This document shows, piece by piece, positions 24,464 through 34,200 of a stretch of DNA of 37,098 nt. The position numbers were made by a program, and so were the translations under genes. Each line of letters begins with the position of its first letter. The first letter of the stretch is position 1. The notes beneath the pieces were generated by a model that worked only from the letters and a program-made list of their open reading frames with translations, did no database searches and was not told the origin of the DNA. Location: the NCBI RefSeq assembly GCF_001421715.1, contig NZ_LMKP01000012.1:403-37500 (forward strand), read 5' to 3'. Source of the stretch: Sphingomonas sp. Leaf22 (GTDB lineage Bacteria > Pseudomonadota > Alphaproteobacteria > Sphingomonadales > Sphingomonadaceae).

Positions 24464-25734
24464 CTATCGAGCCCTTACCGTCGGCACCTCAGCGATGCTC
24501 GTCGTCCAGGACGGCGACCGCATCTCGGATGGCAGCTTCCACTCCCGCTTGAAGCCCTGCGACGCCGTCACAGCCGTCCACTTGCCGAACCGCCCGTTGA
24601 TCTCATCCAGCGCCCCCATCAATCGGGCCCGCTTGTCGGCATCCTCCTCGAACAGCGTCCGGGGGCGTATGTCAGCGGCCACGAGATCGTCGAGCATGAT
24701 CCCGGCCTTGGTAGAAGCGTAGCCATCCCACCACGCCCGCTCCGCGGCCCGCCGCGCCGCTGCGATCAATTCCAGACTGTCGTTGGTCATCGGATGCAGC
24801 GTCACCATTCGTGACCCGGCATATTGGGGCCGATCAGGCTTGTGCCGGTTGGTGTGGAAGAACGCCGTCAGCCGGGCGGCAACCAGCCCATGATGCCGCA
24901 GCTTCTCGCCGGCGCGCATCGCGTATTCCGTCAGCGCGCCCATCAGCCGGTCGAACGTCGTCACCGGCGTCCCGAACGAGCGCGTCACCGCCATGCCCTT
25001 GCGCTGTGGGGCAACCATCTCGACTGCTGCCGATGGCAGCCCACGCAGCTCGGCGACCAGCCGCTCCAGCACAACCGTCCCGACCGCCCTCGCCTGCTTC
25101 ATCGGCATGTCGTGCAGCGTCCCGGCGGTCATGATACCCAAATCGGTCAGCTTGCGCGCAGTGGCGCCGCCGACGCCCCAGACATCACCGACCGAAAAAG
25201 CGTGCATGACGTCGTCGCGCAAAGCGTCGTCACGCAGATCAGCCACCCCGCCCATGCTGGGGTTCTTCTTGGCCGCGGCGTTCGCCAGCTTTGCCAGTGT
25301 CTTTGTTTCGGCAATGCCCACGCAGGTCGGGATCGTAGTCCACTGGCGCACCTGATCCTGCATGGCATGGGCATGGGCGACGAGGTCGCGATCCTCGAAC
25401 CCGGCCAGGTCGAGGAATGTCTCGTCGATCGAATATATCTCGAAATCTCGGGCGAAGGCTTCGCAGGTGGCGATCACCCGGCGCTGCATGTCGCCGTAGA
25501 GCGTGTAGATGGACGACAGCACGCGGATACCGTGTGCCCGTACCTTGTCGCGCAGGTGGTGGATGGGATCGCCCATCTTGATGTCCAGCGCTTGGCCTCG
25601 GCCGACCGGGCTATCGCGCAGCCGTCGTTGTTCGACAGGACGATCACCGGCACGCCGACGAGGCTGGCATCGAACGCCCGCTCGCACGAGACGTAGTGAT
25701 TGTTGCAATCTATGAGGGCGATCGGCGGGCTCAT
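24464..25734 (-). pseudogene. umuC: umuC-like Y-family DNA polymerase gene, 1-bp frameshift
   Basis: DNA polymerase V catalytic subunit homologue (translesion synthesis). The start (ATG 25734, [21 protein letters not shown]) and [14 protein letters not shown] lie in one frame. The expected continuation [19 protein letters not shown], the catalytic SIDETFLDL and the rest of the palm, finger and little-finger domains lie in another. Comparing with the family's 'NEAKALGIKMG' places a one-base deletion at about 25590-25592. The remainder is about 420 residues and otherwise complete. ATG overlaps the umuD stop (ATGA). As sequenced, polymerase V would be truncated, although a sequencing error cannot be excluded. 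Confidence 0.85.
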
Positions 25735-26207
25735 GCCATCTTGCGGGCGACGCCGACGACGACGCCCCATATCTCGACATGCTCGTCCACCAGAATCTTG
25801 GCGAACCCGTCAGCCTCCGGCACCAGCCAATGCCTGCCATCGACATAGCGCAGGCGCTTCAGCGTCCGGTCGCCGAACACCAGCGCCACGACGATGGCGC
25901 CCGACTGCGGCTTCTTGGCCCGGTTCACGACGATCAAATCACCGTCGTTGATGCCGGCGCCTGCCATCGACTGGCCATCGACGCGCATGATGTAACTGGC
26001 GGCCGGGTGCTCGACGAGCCAGGCACCAAGATCGATCGGCTCCTGCATGTCGTCCTGCGCCGGCGACGGGAACCCGGCCGGCGTATTGCAGAGGAAGAAC
26101 GGCACTTCTTGCGGCACCAGCTCGAACGGGATGTCATGAAGGGTCAAGGCGGCCATGGGCCGGGCCGGCACCACGATCGACAGGCGGGGCCGAGTGGGGC
26201 GTGTCAC
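25731..26207 (-). CDS. umuD: UmuD/LexA-family S24 self-cleaving protein
   Basis: A 158-residue S24 peptidase-like protein. It self-cleaves with RecA help to activate polymerase V. The cleavage site Ala-Gly (TPAGFPSP, residues 44-45), catalytic Ser80 (DGQSMAGAG) and Lys117 (RTLKRL) are all visible. There is no N-terminal DNA-binding domain, so it is UmuD rather than LexA. The GTG start is directly after the previous gene's TAG; an internal ATG near residue 18 is an alternative. It overlaps umuC by four bases. The SOS box at 26483-26497 heads the operon. Confidence 0.9.
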   Translation of the reverse strand: MTRPTRPRLSIVVPARPMAALTLHDIPFELVPQEVPFFLCNTPAGFPSPAQDDMQEPIDLGAWLVEHPAASYIMRVDGQSMAGAGINDGDLIVVNRAKKPQSGAIVVALVFGDRTLKRLRYVDGRHWLVPEADGFAKILVDEHVEIWGVVVGVARKMA

Positions 26208-26408
26208 CTACAGAATCGCAGGCAGCGGCAGCTGGTGAGGGACGGCCAGCACGGCTCGCGCGTCCTGTGCCGCACCTACCGCCTGCCGGTAGTGGACCGT
26301 GCCGTACCGCTCGGCCTCCTCGAAGCCGATCGGCACCCACTCGTCGGACGGATACACGTTCTCGTAAATGGCGCGGGCAGCCGCGCGCAGTTGCAGATCA
26401 TGCTGCAT
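26208..26408 (-). CDS. Small protein heading the umuDC operon
   Basis: A 66-residue protein of unknown function (acidic NVYPSDEWVPIGFEEAERYG core, hydrophobic Pro-rich end). It lies between the SOS box and umuD, its stop directly abuts the umuD GTG, and it has good codon bias, so it is probably a real SOS-regulated gene. I do not recognise a family. Confidence 0.65.
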   Translation of the reverse strand: MQHDLQLRAAARAIYENVYPSDEWVPIGFEEAERYGTVHYRQAVGAAQDARAVLAVPHQLPLPAIL

Positions 26409-26482
26409 TTCGTCCTCCGGCAGTGGCGATCACCGCGGGTGCGGCGTGGCCATAGCTAGGCGCATGATGGGTTGATTCGCAA

Positions 26483-26497
26483 GAACATTGCGTGAAC
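26483..26497 (-). promoter_or_regulatory. LexA (SOS) box of alphaproteobacterial type
   Basis: The sequence reads GTTC-N7-GTTC on the minus strand (GAAC at 26483-26486 and 26494-26497), which is the alphaproteobacterial LexA consensus. It lies about 75 bp upstream of the umuDC operon and about 47 bp upstream of the divergent YozE-like gene, so it may control both. Confidence 0.8.
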
Positions 26498-26543
26498 ATC
26501 GGTTTGATGCGATACCGCCGGCTGACATCCGAAGGGCCTGATC

Positions 26544-26780
26544 ATGACCGATTACGATGACGACCAACCCGCCGAAAAGATGCCGTTCGGGAAGTGGCTG
26601 CTGACCCAGCGCGACCGCGGCGACTGGGTAGATGGTATTGCCGATGCCGCCCGCGCTGACCGGACGTTTCCAAAGAACGGCGACCCGGAAGCGGTGCGCG
26701 GCCACCTCCGCAAGCAACAAGCTGACGGCGATGCCTTTGCCGCGGTTGATGACGCCGAGTGCGACTGGATGGCGGCGTAA
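26544..26780 (+). CDS. YozE/SAM-like domain protein
   Basis: A 78-residue protein with the YozE SAM-like pattern (PFGKWLLTQRDRGDWVDGIADAARAD.TFPKNGD...VRGHLRKQ..D...AVDDAECDW). The biochemical role of this family is unknown. It is divergent from umuDC, shares its SOS-box region, and is followed by a nuclease-like gene three bases later, so the two probably form an operon. Confidence 0.72.
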   Translation: MTDYDDDQPAEKMPFGKWLLTQRDRGDWVDGIADAARADRTFPKNGDPEAVRGHLRKQQADGDAFAAVDDAECDWMAA

Positions 26781-26783
26781 CGG

Positions 26784-27194
26784 ATGCTTATCGTCACGTT
26801 GATTGCCGCCGCCGCCCTGCCCTCCTTCACCTGCGACGTGATCAAAGTTCACGACGGCGATGGACCACTGTGGTGCCGATCAGGTGAGAAGATCCGCGTC
26901 GCCGGCATTCAGGCACCCGATTTCGAAAGCGCCGAGCCGTGCCGCCGGCCGGATGCCCGGCGGGCGAACTACACCTGCGATGATCAGGCGGCTGAACGAG
27001 CGCAGCGCATCATGTCCGGCCTGACCATGGGCAAGCGCCTGTCCTGCCAGCCGACCGGCAAGAGCTACAGCCGCATCGTGGCCCGATGCGCCCTACCGGA
27101 CGGACGGTCACTATCCTGTGCCGCCATTGCCGGTGGGGCGGCTGTCAGATGGGATCGCTATTGGCGGCAGTACCGTATGGGCGAGTGCAAATAG
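26784..27194 (+). CDS. Thermonuclease-like (SNase-fold) exported protein
   Basis: A 136-residue protein with a hydrophobic N-terminus (about 17 residues, AAAALPSFTC, signal-peptide-like) and an SNase fold: VIKVHDGDGP, IRVAGIQAPD and SRIVARC. These correspond to the Ca-binding DGD and to the catalytic Arg-containing strands of staphylococcal nuclease. The usual catalytic Glu after 'GIDAPE' is Asp here (APD). There are eight Cys in the mature region, probably disulfides. It directly follows the YozE-like gene. The downstream side is cut by an IS66 remnant about 50 bp later. Confidence 0.72.
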   Translation: MLIVTLIAAAALPSFTCDVIKVHDGDGPLWCRSGEKIRVAGIQAPDFESAEPCRRPDARRANYTCDDQAAERAQRIMSGLTMGKRLSCQPTGKSYSRIVARCALPDGRSLSCAAIAGGAAVRWDRYWRQYRMGECK

Positions 27195-27248
27195 CGACAA
27201 TGGTGCCCGGATATCGCGGGCAGTCCACGCCCACCGCCGCCGGATTGA

Positions 27249-28403
27249 CCAGGTGCATCATCAGCCCCGTCGGTGCGCATACGCTGGCGGGCCGTGCGCA
27301 ACGTCCGCCCCAAATATAGCTGTCGGTCCTGCGACAAGATCATCCAGGCACCCGCGCCGGTGAGCGCCATCGCGCGGGGCAAGGCGACCTTCGCGACGCT
27401 GGCGCATGTCGTCGTCTCCAAGTTCGACCACCATTTGCCGCTCTATCGCCAGGCCGAGATGATGGCCGCGCAAGGGCTCGACATCGACCGCTCGACGCTG
27501 GCGGGTTGGGCCGGACAAGCCGCGGCACTCCTCGACCCCATCGTCAGCCGCATCCGCGACGAGGCGCTCAAGGCCGATAAGATCCATGCCGATGACACGC
27601 CCGCGCCGGTGCTCGACCCCGGTCGGGGCAAGACCGCCACCGGGCGTCTATGGGTGTACGCGGCCGACGACCAGGCATCCGGCAGCACGGCACCTCGTGC
27701 GACCTGGTATCGCTTCACGCCAGACCGCACCGCTGCGCACCCGCTGGCCCATCTCGCTGGCTTTCGCAGTTTTCTCCAGGCCGATGCCTATGCCGGCTAT
27801 GACGGGCTCTACCGCAGCGGCGTGACCGAAGTCGCGTGTTGGGCACATTTCCGGCACAAGGTCTTCGATCTGCACGAGCGGTCGCCCACGCCGCTGACGA
27901 CCGACATCCTCGAGCGGATCGGCACGCTTTACGCTGTCGAGGCCGAGGTCCGCGGTCAACCGCCGGGTATGCGATGCCGAACCCGTCAGGACAAAAGCCG
28001 GTTGCCGGTCGATGACCTGCGCGCCGTGCTCGACGCCGCCCTGCGCCGTCTGTCGCCCAGGTCGGATATGGCGAAGGCCATCGCCTATGGCACCAAACGC
28101 TGGCTGGCGCTGGGCCGGTTCCTGGATGATGGTCGCCTGGAGATCGACAACAATATCGCGGAACGTGCGCTGCGCGGTGTCGCCGTCGGACGCCGCAACT
28201 GGCTCTTCGCCGGTTCGCGCGCAGGCGGCGAGCGCGCTGCAGCCATCTACACCGTCATCCAGACCTGCAAGGCGAACGGCGTCGACCCGCACGCCTATAT
28301 CGCCGATGTCGTCGCCAAAGTCGCAGGCGACTGGCCTGCCAGCCGCTGGAACGAACTGATGCCGTGGAACTGGTTTCCCGAACCTGCCAGACTGGCGGCA
28401 TGA
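27249..28403 (+). pseudogene. tnpC: IS66-family transposase (TnpC), N-terminally truncated
   Basis: The frame opens after a TGA at 27246 and matches the IS66 TnpC DDE transposase from the zinc-finger end onward (VRPKYSCRSC, then HHLPLYRQAEMM, DDTPAPVLDPGRG, QADAYAGYDGLY, CWAHFRHKVFDL, and the DNNIAERALRGVAVGRRNWLFAGS catalytic/C-terminal block). The N-terminal leucine zipper and the start of the zinc finger (about 120 residues) are missing. TnpA and TnpB are also absent, so the element is dead. It overlaps the next ORF by four bases. Confidence 0.9.
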
Positions 28404-29002
28404 GCGCCGAGACCATCGCCCGCCTGCATATCGTCCTGGACGACATAGAGCCCGCCATCTGGCGCCGGGTCGACGTGCCGGTCACCGCCAGCCTCAAGAT
28501 GCTCCACGACATCGTCCAGGCCGCGATGGGCTGGGAGGACTACCATCTGTGGCATTTCGAGGCCGGCGACCGGCGCTACGGCATCCCCGACCCGATGTGG
28601 CCAGAGAGCGGCATGACCGCTGCAAAGAACCTGAAGCTCGCGACGCTCATCGACCGGGGCGTGCGGGAACTCGCCTACACCTACGACATGGGCGACGACT
28701 GGCGGCACACCATCACCATCGAGACGGTCGGCCCCGGCGAACCCGACGCCAAATATCCGCGCTTCGTCGATGGCGCCCGGCGCTGCCCGCCCGAGGATGT
28801 CGGCGGCCTGCCTGGGTTCGAGATGTTCCTTGACGCCATGGCCGACCCCAAACACGAGGAACATGACCGCTTACGTGAATGGTATGGCGGCCCCTACAAC
28901 GCCGACGACATCGACGAACGCCTCACTCGCCGCGCCGTCGTCGCCATCGCCATCCGCCGCCACGCAGGCAAACTCGCCTACCAGAAGAGCCGCGCTCAAT
29001 AA
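28400..29002 (+). CDS. Plasmid pRiA4b ORF-3-like protein
   Basis: A 200-residue protein of the pRiA4b ORF-3 family: RLHIVLDDIEPAIWRRVDVPVTASLKMLHDIVQAAMGW, then YDMGDDWRHTITIE and PPEDVGGLPGFEMFLDAMADP. The molecular function is unknown. It begins inside the IS66 transposase stop (ATGA) and is a known passenger or associate of IS66-type elements. Only this cargo gene, not the transposase, seems intact. Confidence 0.85.
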   Translation: MSAETIARLHIVLDDIEPAIWRRVDVPVTASLKMLHDIVQAAMGWEDYHLWHFEAGDRRYGIPDPMWPESGMTAAKNLKLATLIDRGVRELAYTYDMGDDWRHTITIETVGPGEPDAKYPRFVDGARRCPPEDVGGLPGFEMFLDAMADPKHEEHDRLREWYGGPYNADDIDERLTRRAVVAIAIRRHAGKLAYQKSRAQ

Positions 29003-29197
29003 CAAGGCTGTCTGCCGGCCACGCTTACATCCGTGCCTTGTCATCGTCGCTGAACCGTCGCCGCGGTTCGGTACCAACCATCTCGATAATTCGCGTCGCC
29101 ATGATGCCGCACCGGTGTCTGCCACAGTGCCGCACCTGTGGCTTGTCCATCACCTCGCCTGCAAGGCGGGGAAGACCGGACGCTTACCGACACGCAA

Positions 29198-29518
29198 GGT
29201 TTTGGCCCCCTGATGCGCATGATCGTTGACCGGATCGACGCTTTGCTTGCAGACAAAGGCTATCACAGCGATGCGGTTCGCGACACCCTGAACAGCATGG
29301 ACGTCGAGGCCGTGATCCCGGCCCGGCGCAACCGTCGCGACCCGGCTGCGCATGATCGGGTCAAGTACCGCTGGCGCAACCAGATCGAGCGCATGTTCAA
29401 CAAACTCAAGAACTGGCGGCGGGTCGCCACCCGGTACGACAAAACCGCCGAGTCCTACATCGGCTTCGTCAGCCTCGCATCAGTCCTGCTCTGGCTGCCC
29501 TTTGTCCACGATGCCTAG
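29198..29518 (+). pseudogene. IS5-family (IS427-group-like) transposase C-terminal fragment
   Basis: About 106 residues of the C-terminal DDE domain: LLADKGYHSDAVRDTL, IPARRNRRDP, and the conserved YRWRNQIERMFNKLKNWRRVATRYDKT signature with the catalytic Glu (IERMF). The N-terminal two thirds are missing; the sequence upstream of 29198 is unrelated. Its stop codon overlaps the stop of dtcC on the opposite strand (29515-29518), so the insertion ended precisely at the Detocs operon's tail. Confidence 0.82.
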
Positions 29519-30750
29519 GTTCGTTCAACGGGGCTAAGATATTGGCGAATAAACTCAATTATGAAGCTTGAGCTCACATGGATTGCATAAGCCCGGTAGT
29601 CGTCATCCTTCGTGGTATCGGCAAAATCCGAAACTGATTTGGCGGAAAAGGCGATGGGCCGCGGTCGTGCGCAGGTTTCGGCCGCCATCATTAGACCATA
29701 AATTTCCATCTCAACGCCATGCAGCTTGCGGTTCTGCGCCTTGATCGCCTCGACCACCGCTTCGTCGCCGAGAACCGAGGCGCCGCTTGCAACAGCTTCA
29801 ACATGGCACTGGACGGAATGTGAAGGACGCGTCCCGGCGAATGAGCTTCGGAGAGAGGCGAGCATCGCTTCATTTCCTGCTGCACTCATCAGCGCCGGGC
29901 GAATGTCAGGACTGAGCCGCAGTTGATCGGGGCTAGCGGCAAAGCGGGGCTCGCCGCTGACTACTTCATACTTGCCGGAGCCCCAATCCCAGCTTGGATC
30001 TGCGACTAGTACGTCCCCCAGTTGAACTCGCCCACGAATGCCGCCCGTGATCCCTGCCATACCGATCCAGTTCGGGCGGTAAAGATCGATGATCTTGGAG
30101 GCGAGCGAGGCGGTTGCCGCCATCCCCATCCGGCCTGCGCTAGCCGCGACCACCCGCATCGGGCCGCCCCTGCTCTCGATAATACCTTCGTGGTAAACGG
30201 TGCTATCGCCCTCGAAGGCGTGCTCCGACCAATTGAGCTCGCGTTGACGCAGAAGGCCCGTCAGCTCATCGCCTAGGGCGGTGACAATGGCGATGTCGCA
30301 AGCGCGGGTTTCACGCGGTCGCCCAAGCATCGAACGCCAGGCCGCCAAGGCATAACGCACGCGACTTGCAAGCTGCTCTCGCCATCTGCCATCGCTCGCA
30401 TCGTAGCGAATTATACCCCATAAATCGCCGACATCTTGCCCGGGAAGTGCAAGCGCGTCGGGATTCCCGGTCATCGCAACTACATGCGGCGGCACAAAGA
30501 AGTTCGGCCGCGTGGAAATTGACCGCATGAAGTCGAGTCCGCCCGATGATTGCGGCGGGAGATCCATCCTGTCCGGCAAATGCAGATCAAGAACCACAAG
30601 ATCAACATTGCTCTCGTGCAGAAAGCGCTTGGCTCCGGCGGCGTCGCCGACATGGCTAATATCCCGAAGACCGACACCTTCGATATCCACTAAGGTCGAC
30701 ACGATGTTGCGCAGCTTCGCGCCATCATCCTCGACTACAAGGATCCTCAT
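29515..30750 (-). CDS. dtcC: Detocs effector DtcC: receiver domain fused to PNP-type nucleosidase
   Basis: A 411-residue effector. Residues 1-125 form a receiver domain (acidic pocket E7/D8/D9, phospho-acceptor D55, switch T94). The usual conserved Lys is not evident. Residues 151-405 form a purine-nucleoside-phosphorylase/nucleosidase domain with IGMAGITGG (229-237), GDVLVAD (245-251), VEMEIYG (346-352) and KSVSDFAD (371-378). In Detocs, phosphorylated DtcC cleaves ATP to adenine and ribose-5'-triphosphate and so stops phage replication. ATG overlaps the dtcB stop (ATGA). The family call depends on the three-gene context as much as on this sequence. Confidence 0.88.
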   Translation of the reverse strand: MRILVVEDDGAKLRNIVSTLVDIEGVGLRDISHVGDAAGAKRFLHESNVDLVVLDLHLPDRMDLPPQSSGGLDFMRSISTRPNFFVPPHVVAMTGNPDALALPGQDVGDLWGIIRYDASDGRWREQLASRVRYALAAWRSMLGRPRETRACDIAIVTALGDELTGLLRQRELNWSEHAFEGDSTVYHEGIIESRGGPMRVVAASAGRMGMAATASLASKIIDLYRPNWIGMAGITGGIRGRVQLGDVLVADPSWDWGSGKYEVVSGEPRFAASPDQLRLSPDIRPALMSAAGNEAMLASLRSSFAGTRPSHSVQCHVEAVASGASVLGDEAVVEAIKAQNRKLHGVEMEIYGLMMAAETCARPRPIAFSAKSVSDFADTTKDDDYRAYAIHVSSSFIIEFIRQYLSPVERT

Positions 30751-31214
30751 GCGCCTGCCTCCAACTGTGGAACGGTACGGACAAGTTCGCGCAAGCGGTG
30801 GCGCCAGTCCTCAGTGGCCGCGTTGAAATAGACTGATCCGAGGTAAATCTCGCTGAACTCGCGCATGAGCTCGCCATCAAGCTGAGCGAGGGTGACGGGC
30901 GTGGCGCCGCTGCCGAAGGTGTCGAACCCGGTGACTACGATCGTGCAGCATCGCATGTCGCGGCGCTTGATCTGCCGCAGCAGATCCTTGCCGCCCAGGT
31001 TCAAAGGCCGGCCGCCGTCACTGCCCGGCTGGATATCAAAGCTCGGCAGCGTCATGTCTAGCAGCACCAGCTCTGGCTGCAGTCCGACAAGGGCAAGCAG
31101 GCCGGATTTGTAAGATCGGGCAACCTCGATCTGAACCGCTGGTGCCTCGTTGGCGAGGAAGCCCCGCAAGCGGTCCATCTTGAGGTCATCATCTTCGATA
31201 ATGAGCGCGATCAT
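30747..31214 (-). CDS. dtcB: Detocs stand-alone receiver DtcB
   Basis: A 155-residue single receiver domain: acidic pocket IIEDDD (residues 6-10), phospho-acceptor D53 (LVLLDMTLP) and switch T95 (IVVTGFD). There is no output domain. In Detocs, DtcB acts as a phosphate sink that keeps spontaneous signalling from killing the cell. An insertion near 60-75 (Gly/Pro-rich) lengthens the loop after D53. Its ATG overlaps the dtcA stop and its TGA overlaps the dtcC ATG, so the three are translationally coupled. Gene order dtcA-dtcB-dtcC matches the described operon. Confidence 0.88.
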   Translation of the reverse strand: MIALIIEDDDLKMDRLRGFLANEAPAVQIEVARSYKSGLLALVGLQPELVLLDMTLPSFDIQPGSDGGRPLNLGGKDLLRQIKRRDMRCCTIVVTGFDTFGSGATPVTLAQLDGELMREFSEIYLGSVYFNAATEDWRHRLRELVRTVPQLEAGA

Positions 31215-34200
31215 TTCACGATTGCCCTTTCTTCGACTCCTATCTTCACCACGTACTCGGCGTCGCTGTGATACCCAAACTCGAGCACGAAACGAGTGAG
31301 CAGGTCATGCCGCAGGATGCGGATGATCTTCGCATAACCAGTTCCGCCTTCCGTGACGGTCAGATTTTCCCTGTTCTCCTCGGCATCGAGGCGCGCGCGC
31401 AATTCTGCAAGCGTGACATTGATCGCTTGAAAATCGGCTTCCGGTACGCAGCTGTTGGTCAGCGTCATCTCAAGCCACCCATCGCACAAGGTGGTCTCAA
31501 GCGCAATTTCAGGCGCCACGTCCACAAACCCGCTATGAGCTACCGCGTTGTCCATCGCCGTGAACAAGAGGTAGACGAGGCTTTCGAGGCTGCGACCGCG
31601 ACATTCGAAAGCAACCTCATCTAGTCTCGTCAGCTGGACATTGAGGCTAGGGTGGCAGACGCGGATGCTTTCGGTTGCCACCTCAACAGCGACGCCGAAC
31701 TCGTAATCTGGCCGCTCCATGTCACGTGCCAGAGTGAACCAATTGGCTACATTCGCAAGGGTGACACTCATTTGGGTACGCGCCGCCGCGATCGCGGCAC
31801 GCAGCAGCGACGAGTTTGTCGTATTGAGCTCCTGCACTACGTCGCGCTCGAAATCATCGATTATTGTGTGAACGAGCTGGAGAAAATTCTCCTCGATGTA
31901 GGCGCGGACGGCGGATAGGCTGAGCTCTAGCACGCGCCAGAACTGGTCGATGACTCTGTCGAGAAAGGCATCAAAGCTTGTGTCAGGCGCGATCTCGGAC
32001 TGCAGCCGTATTATATCGTAGTTGAAGCTCTGAAAAACAAAGAGACCGTTAGGACAAGCATCGGAGCGAACCTGCACCCGGCGACGGACTAAGTCTTCAA
32101 TCGCGCCGTCGATCGCCTCGGAAAAGCGCGCGAGCCGCTCGGAGAGCCATCCCGCGAGCGGACTATAGCCCAAGTTGAGCGCTTCCGGCCAAAAGCGGTC
32201 CGGCTGATACGTGCCACCGTTGCGCTGCGTAATTAGCGAATTCACCTCGAAGGCGCTTCGCAGCTGGTTACCCATAGTCCCGTGCCGCACGCGCGTGCTC
32301 AGATACGCCTCAAGGCCATATTCTTGGCTTGAAATAAGCATGCGCATAAAATCGCGCACGAGCCGCTCGAACATCAACTCGCGCTCGTTTGCCGGGAGGT
32401 CGGAAAAGTGAATCCTAACACCGTCGGCGTCGATCTCAGACAGAATCTCCTGCACCTTACGCATCATCCGCATGCGCTCGCTCGCCTCGCCATCGTCCGC
32501 GAGAGCCGCCGCAAAGCGAGTATAGGTATCGCGTAGCGTTTTTTCGGCTTGCCGTTTGACGCCGTCAGTATCGACATAGATCTTGGTTCGCTCGACTTGC
32601 TCAAAGCGTTCGCGCACCACCCGACGACGGGTGATCTCGCGAATCTCGTCGAGATAGCGCTGCCGTCCGATCGGGTCGCGTTCCGACAGAATACGGCAAA
32701 TCTCTAGTCGTTCAGTCTCAACCTGCCCAGCATTCTCGATCGCCATGAACTTATCAAGGATTGAGGGGGAGCAAACCTGATCAAGGTAAATATTGAAAAG
32801 CTCCACATCAACGCCGGTCGTATGGGGATCGATCTGCGAGGGAAGTGTTGCGCCTAGGCTAAGCGCGTATTCTTCGGCGGCGTCAGCTTCGGCACCGGCG
32901 CGCGCATCGCTCCCGAACTGATTAGCGACATGGTAGGCAATTGAGAGCGCGATCTCACCAAAGGGCGGCCTGTCCGTTCCCTGCTCGATCTCGTCCAGCA
33001 GCAAAGCGAGCCGGAACATCGCTTGGAGCTTGGGATTGCGCCGATGGGCGTCTGCGACAACGCGCAGTGCTTCCTCGCGGCGGCCCGCAGCCCTATAAGC
33101 TAAAAACAGCTCGCGCAGCGCATCGTTTGCGACCGCGCTGACTTCGTGCTCTAGAAGGGGCCGAAGCATGACTATGGCATCATCGTGACGCCCAAGTCGG
33201 GTGAAAGCGCGCGCCGTGTAAAGCGCTTGGCGATCCGCGGGCAGCTGTGCGCGCAGCGCGGTGTCGAGCTCGACCTCGCCAAACGCTAGCACTGCGCGTT
33301 GCAGGCGGAGCGAAAGCGAGTTCGGATGCCCAGCGATCGCCGCATCTAGCAATGCAACGGGATCGGCAACCGGCAAATTACGCAGCTGGAGCGGCGTCAA
33401 TTTGGAGCTATTCAGCGCTTCGATCGCGGCATCAGCACTGATTTCACTCGGATCGGTTGATCTGCCGCTGAAAAGCGAGCGGATCGAGGCGGCGAGGGGC
33501 CTATGCGCCGCGACCAATGCCTCGCGCATGAGCGCTATGGTGGTCGTGGCGTCGTCATCGGCGAAGACGTGGACCGAGGCCATCTGGCGCACTAATTCGC
33601 CGATCGGCGGGGGGAAGTGGACCACGGTGTCAGTGCGCAGCGATGCTCGCGCCGCCAAGCTATAAAGGTTGGTACGCGAGCGATCGCGGACCAACTCCTC
33701 CGCAATGCGCTCAAGCGTTTGGGCGTAGGCGCCGCTCGTATAGGCATCGGCGGTTTCTGGTTCGAGCCGTGCGATAAGTCGTAATGACCCGCTTGGGTCC
33801 AGCACGGCATCGAGTAATGCGAGGCGATCATCGGGTACGGCATCGCTTAGCCGGCGGATTATCAGTGTCAATTCGTCGCGCATACCGGGCGGCAGTTCGC
33901 GGTCACAGGCGAGAGCTTGTGCAACGTCGAGCAGTGCGATGTAACGATCAACGATGGGCAGGTTTTCGCACGCGCCGAGTAGAACGGCGCTCGCCTCGCG
34001 ACCCAAGGGCGGGCTCGAGAGCGCATAGTAGCGCAGCTGCGTTCGAGACGGTGCCGTGAGCTGACTGCTCGCGATCGTCTCTTCCACCCGCCGCACATAG
34101 GCGGCCGGTGAGACGTTGTGATCGGCGCGGTAGCTCATCATATAGACCAGCCAGCCATGAAGAGTGCCAGCACTGTTTTCGGCGATTAGCGTACTCACAT

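Noticed and set aside
24824..25696. A 290-codon plus-strand frame
   Set aside because: It is antisense to umuC, whose polymerase motifs are unmistakable on the other strand.
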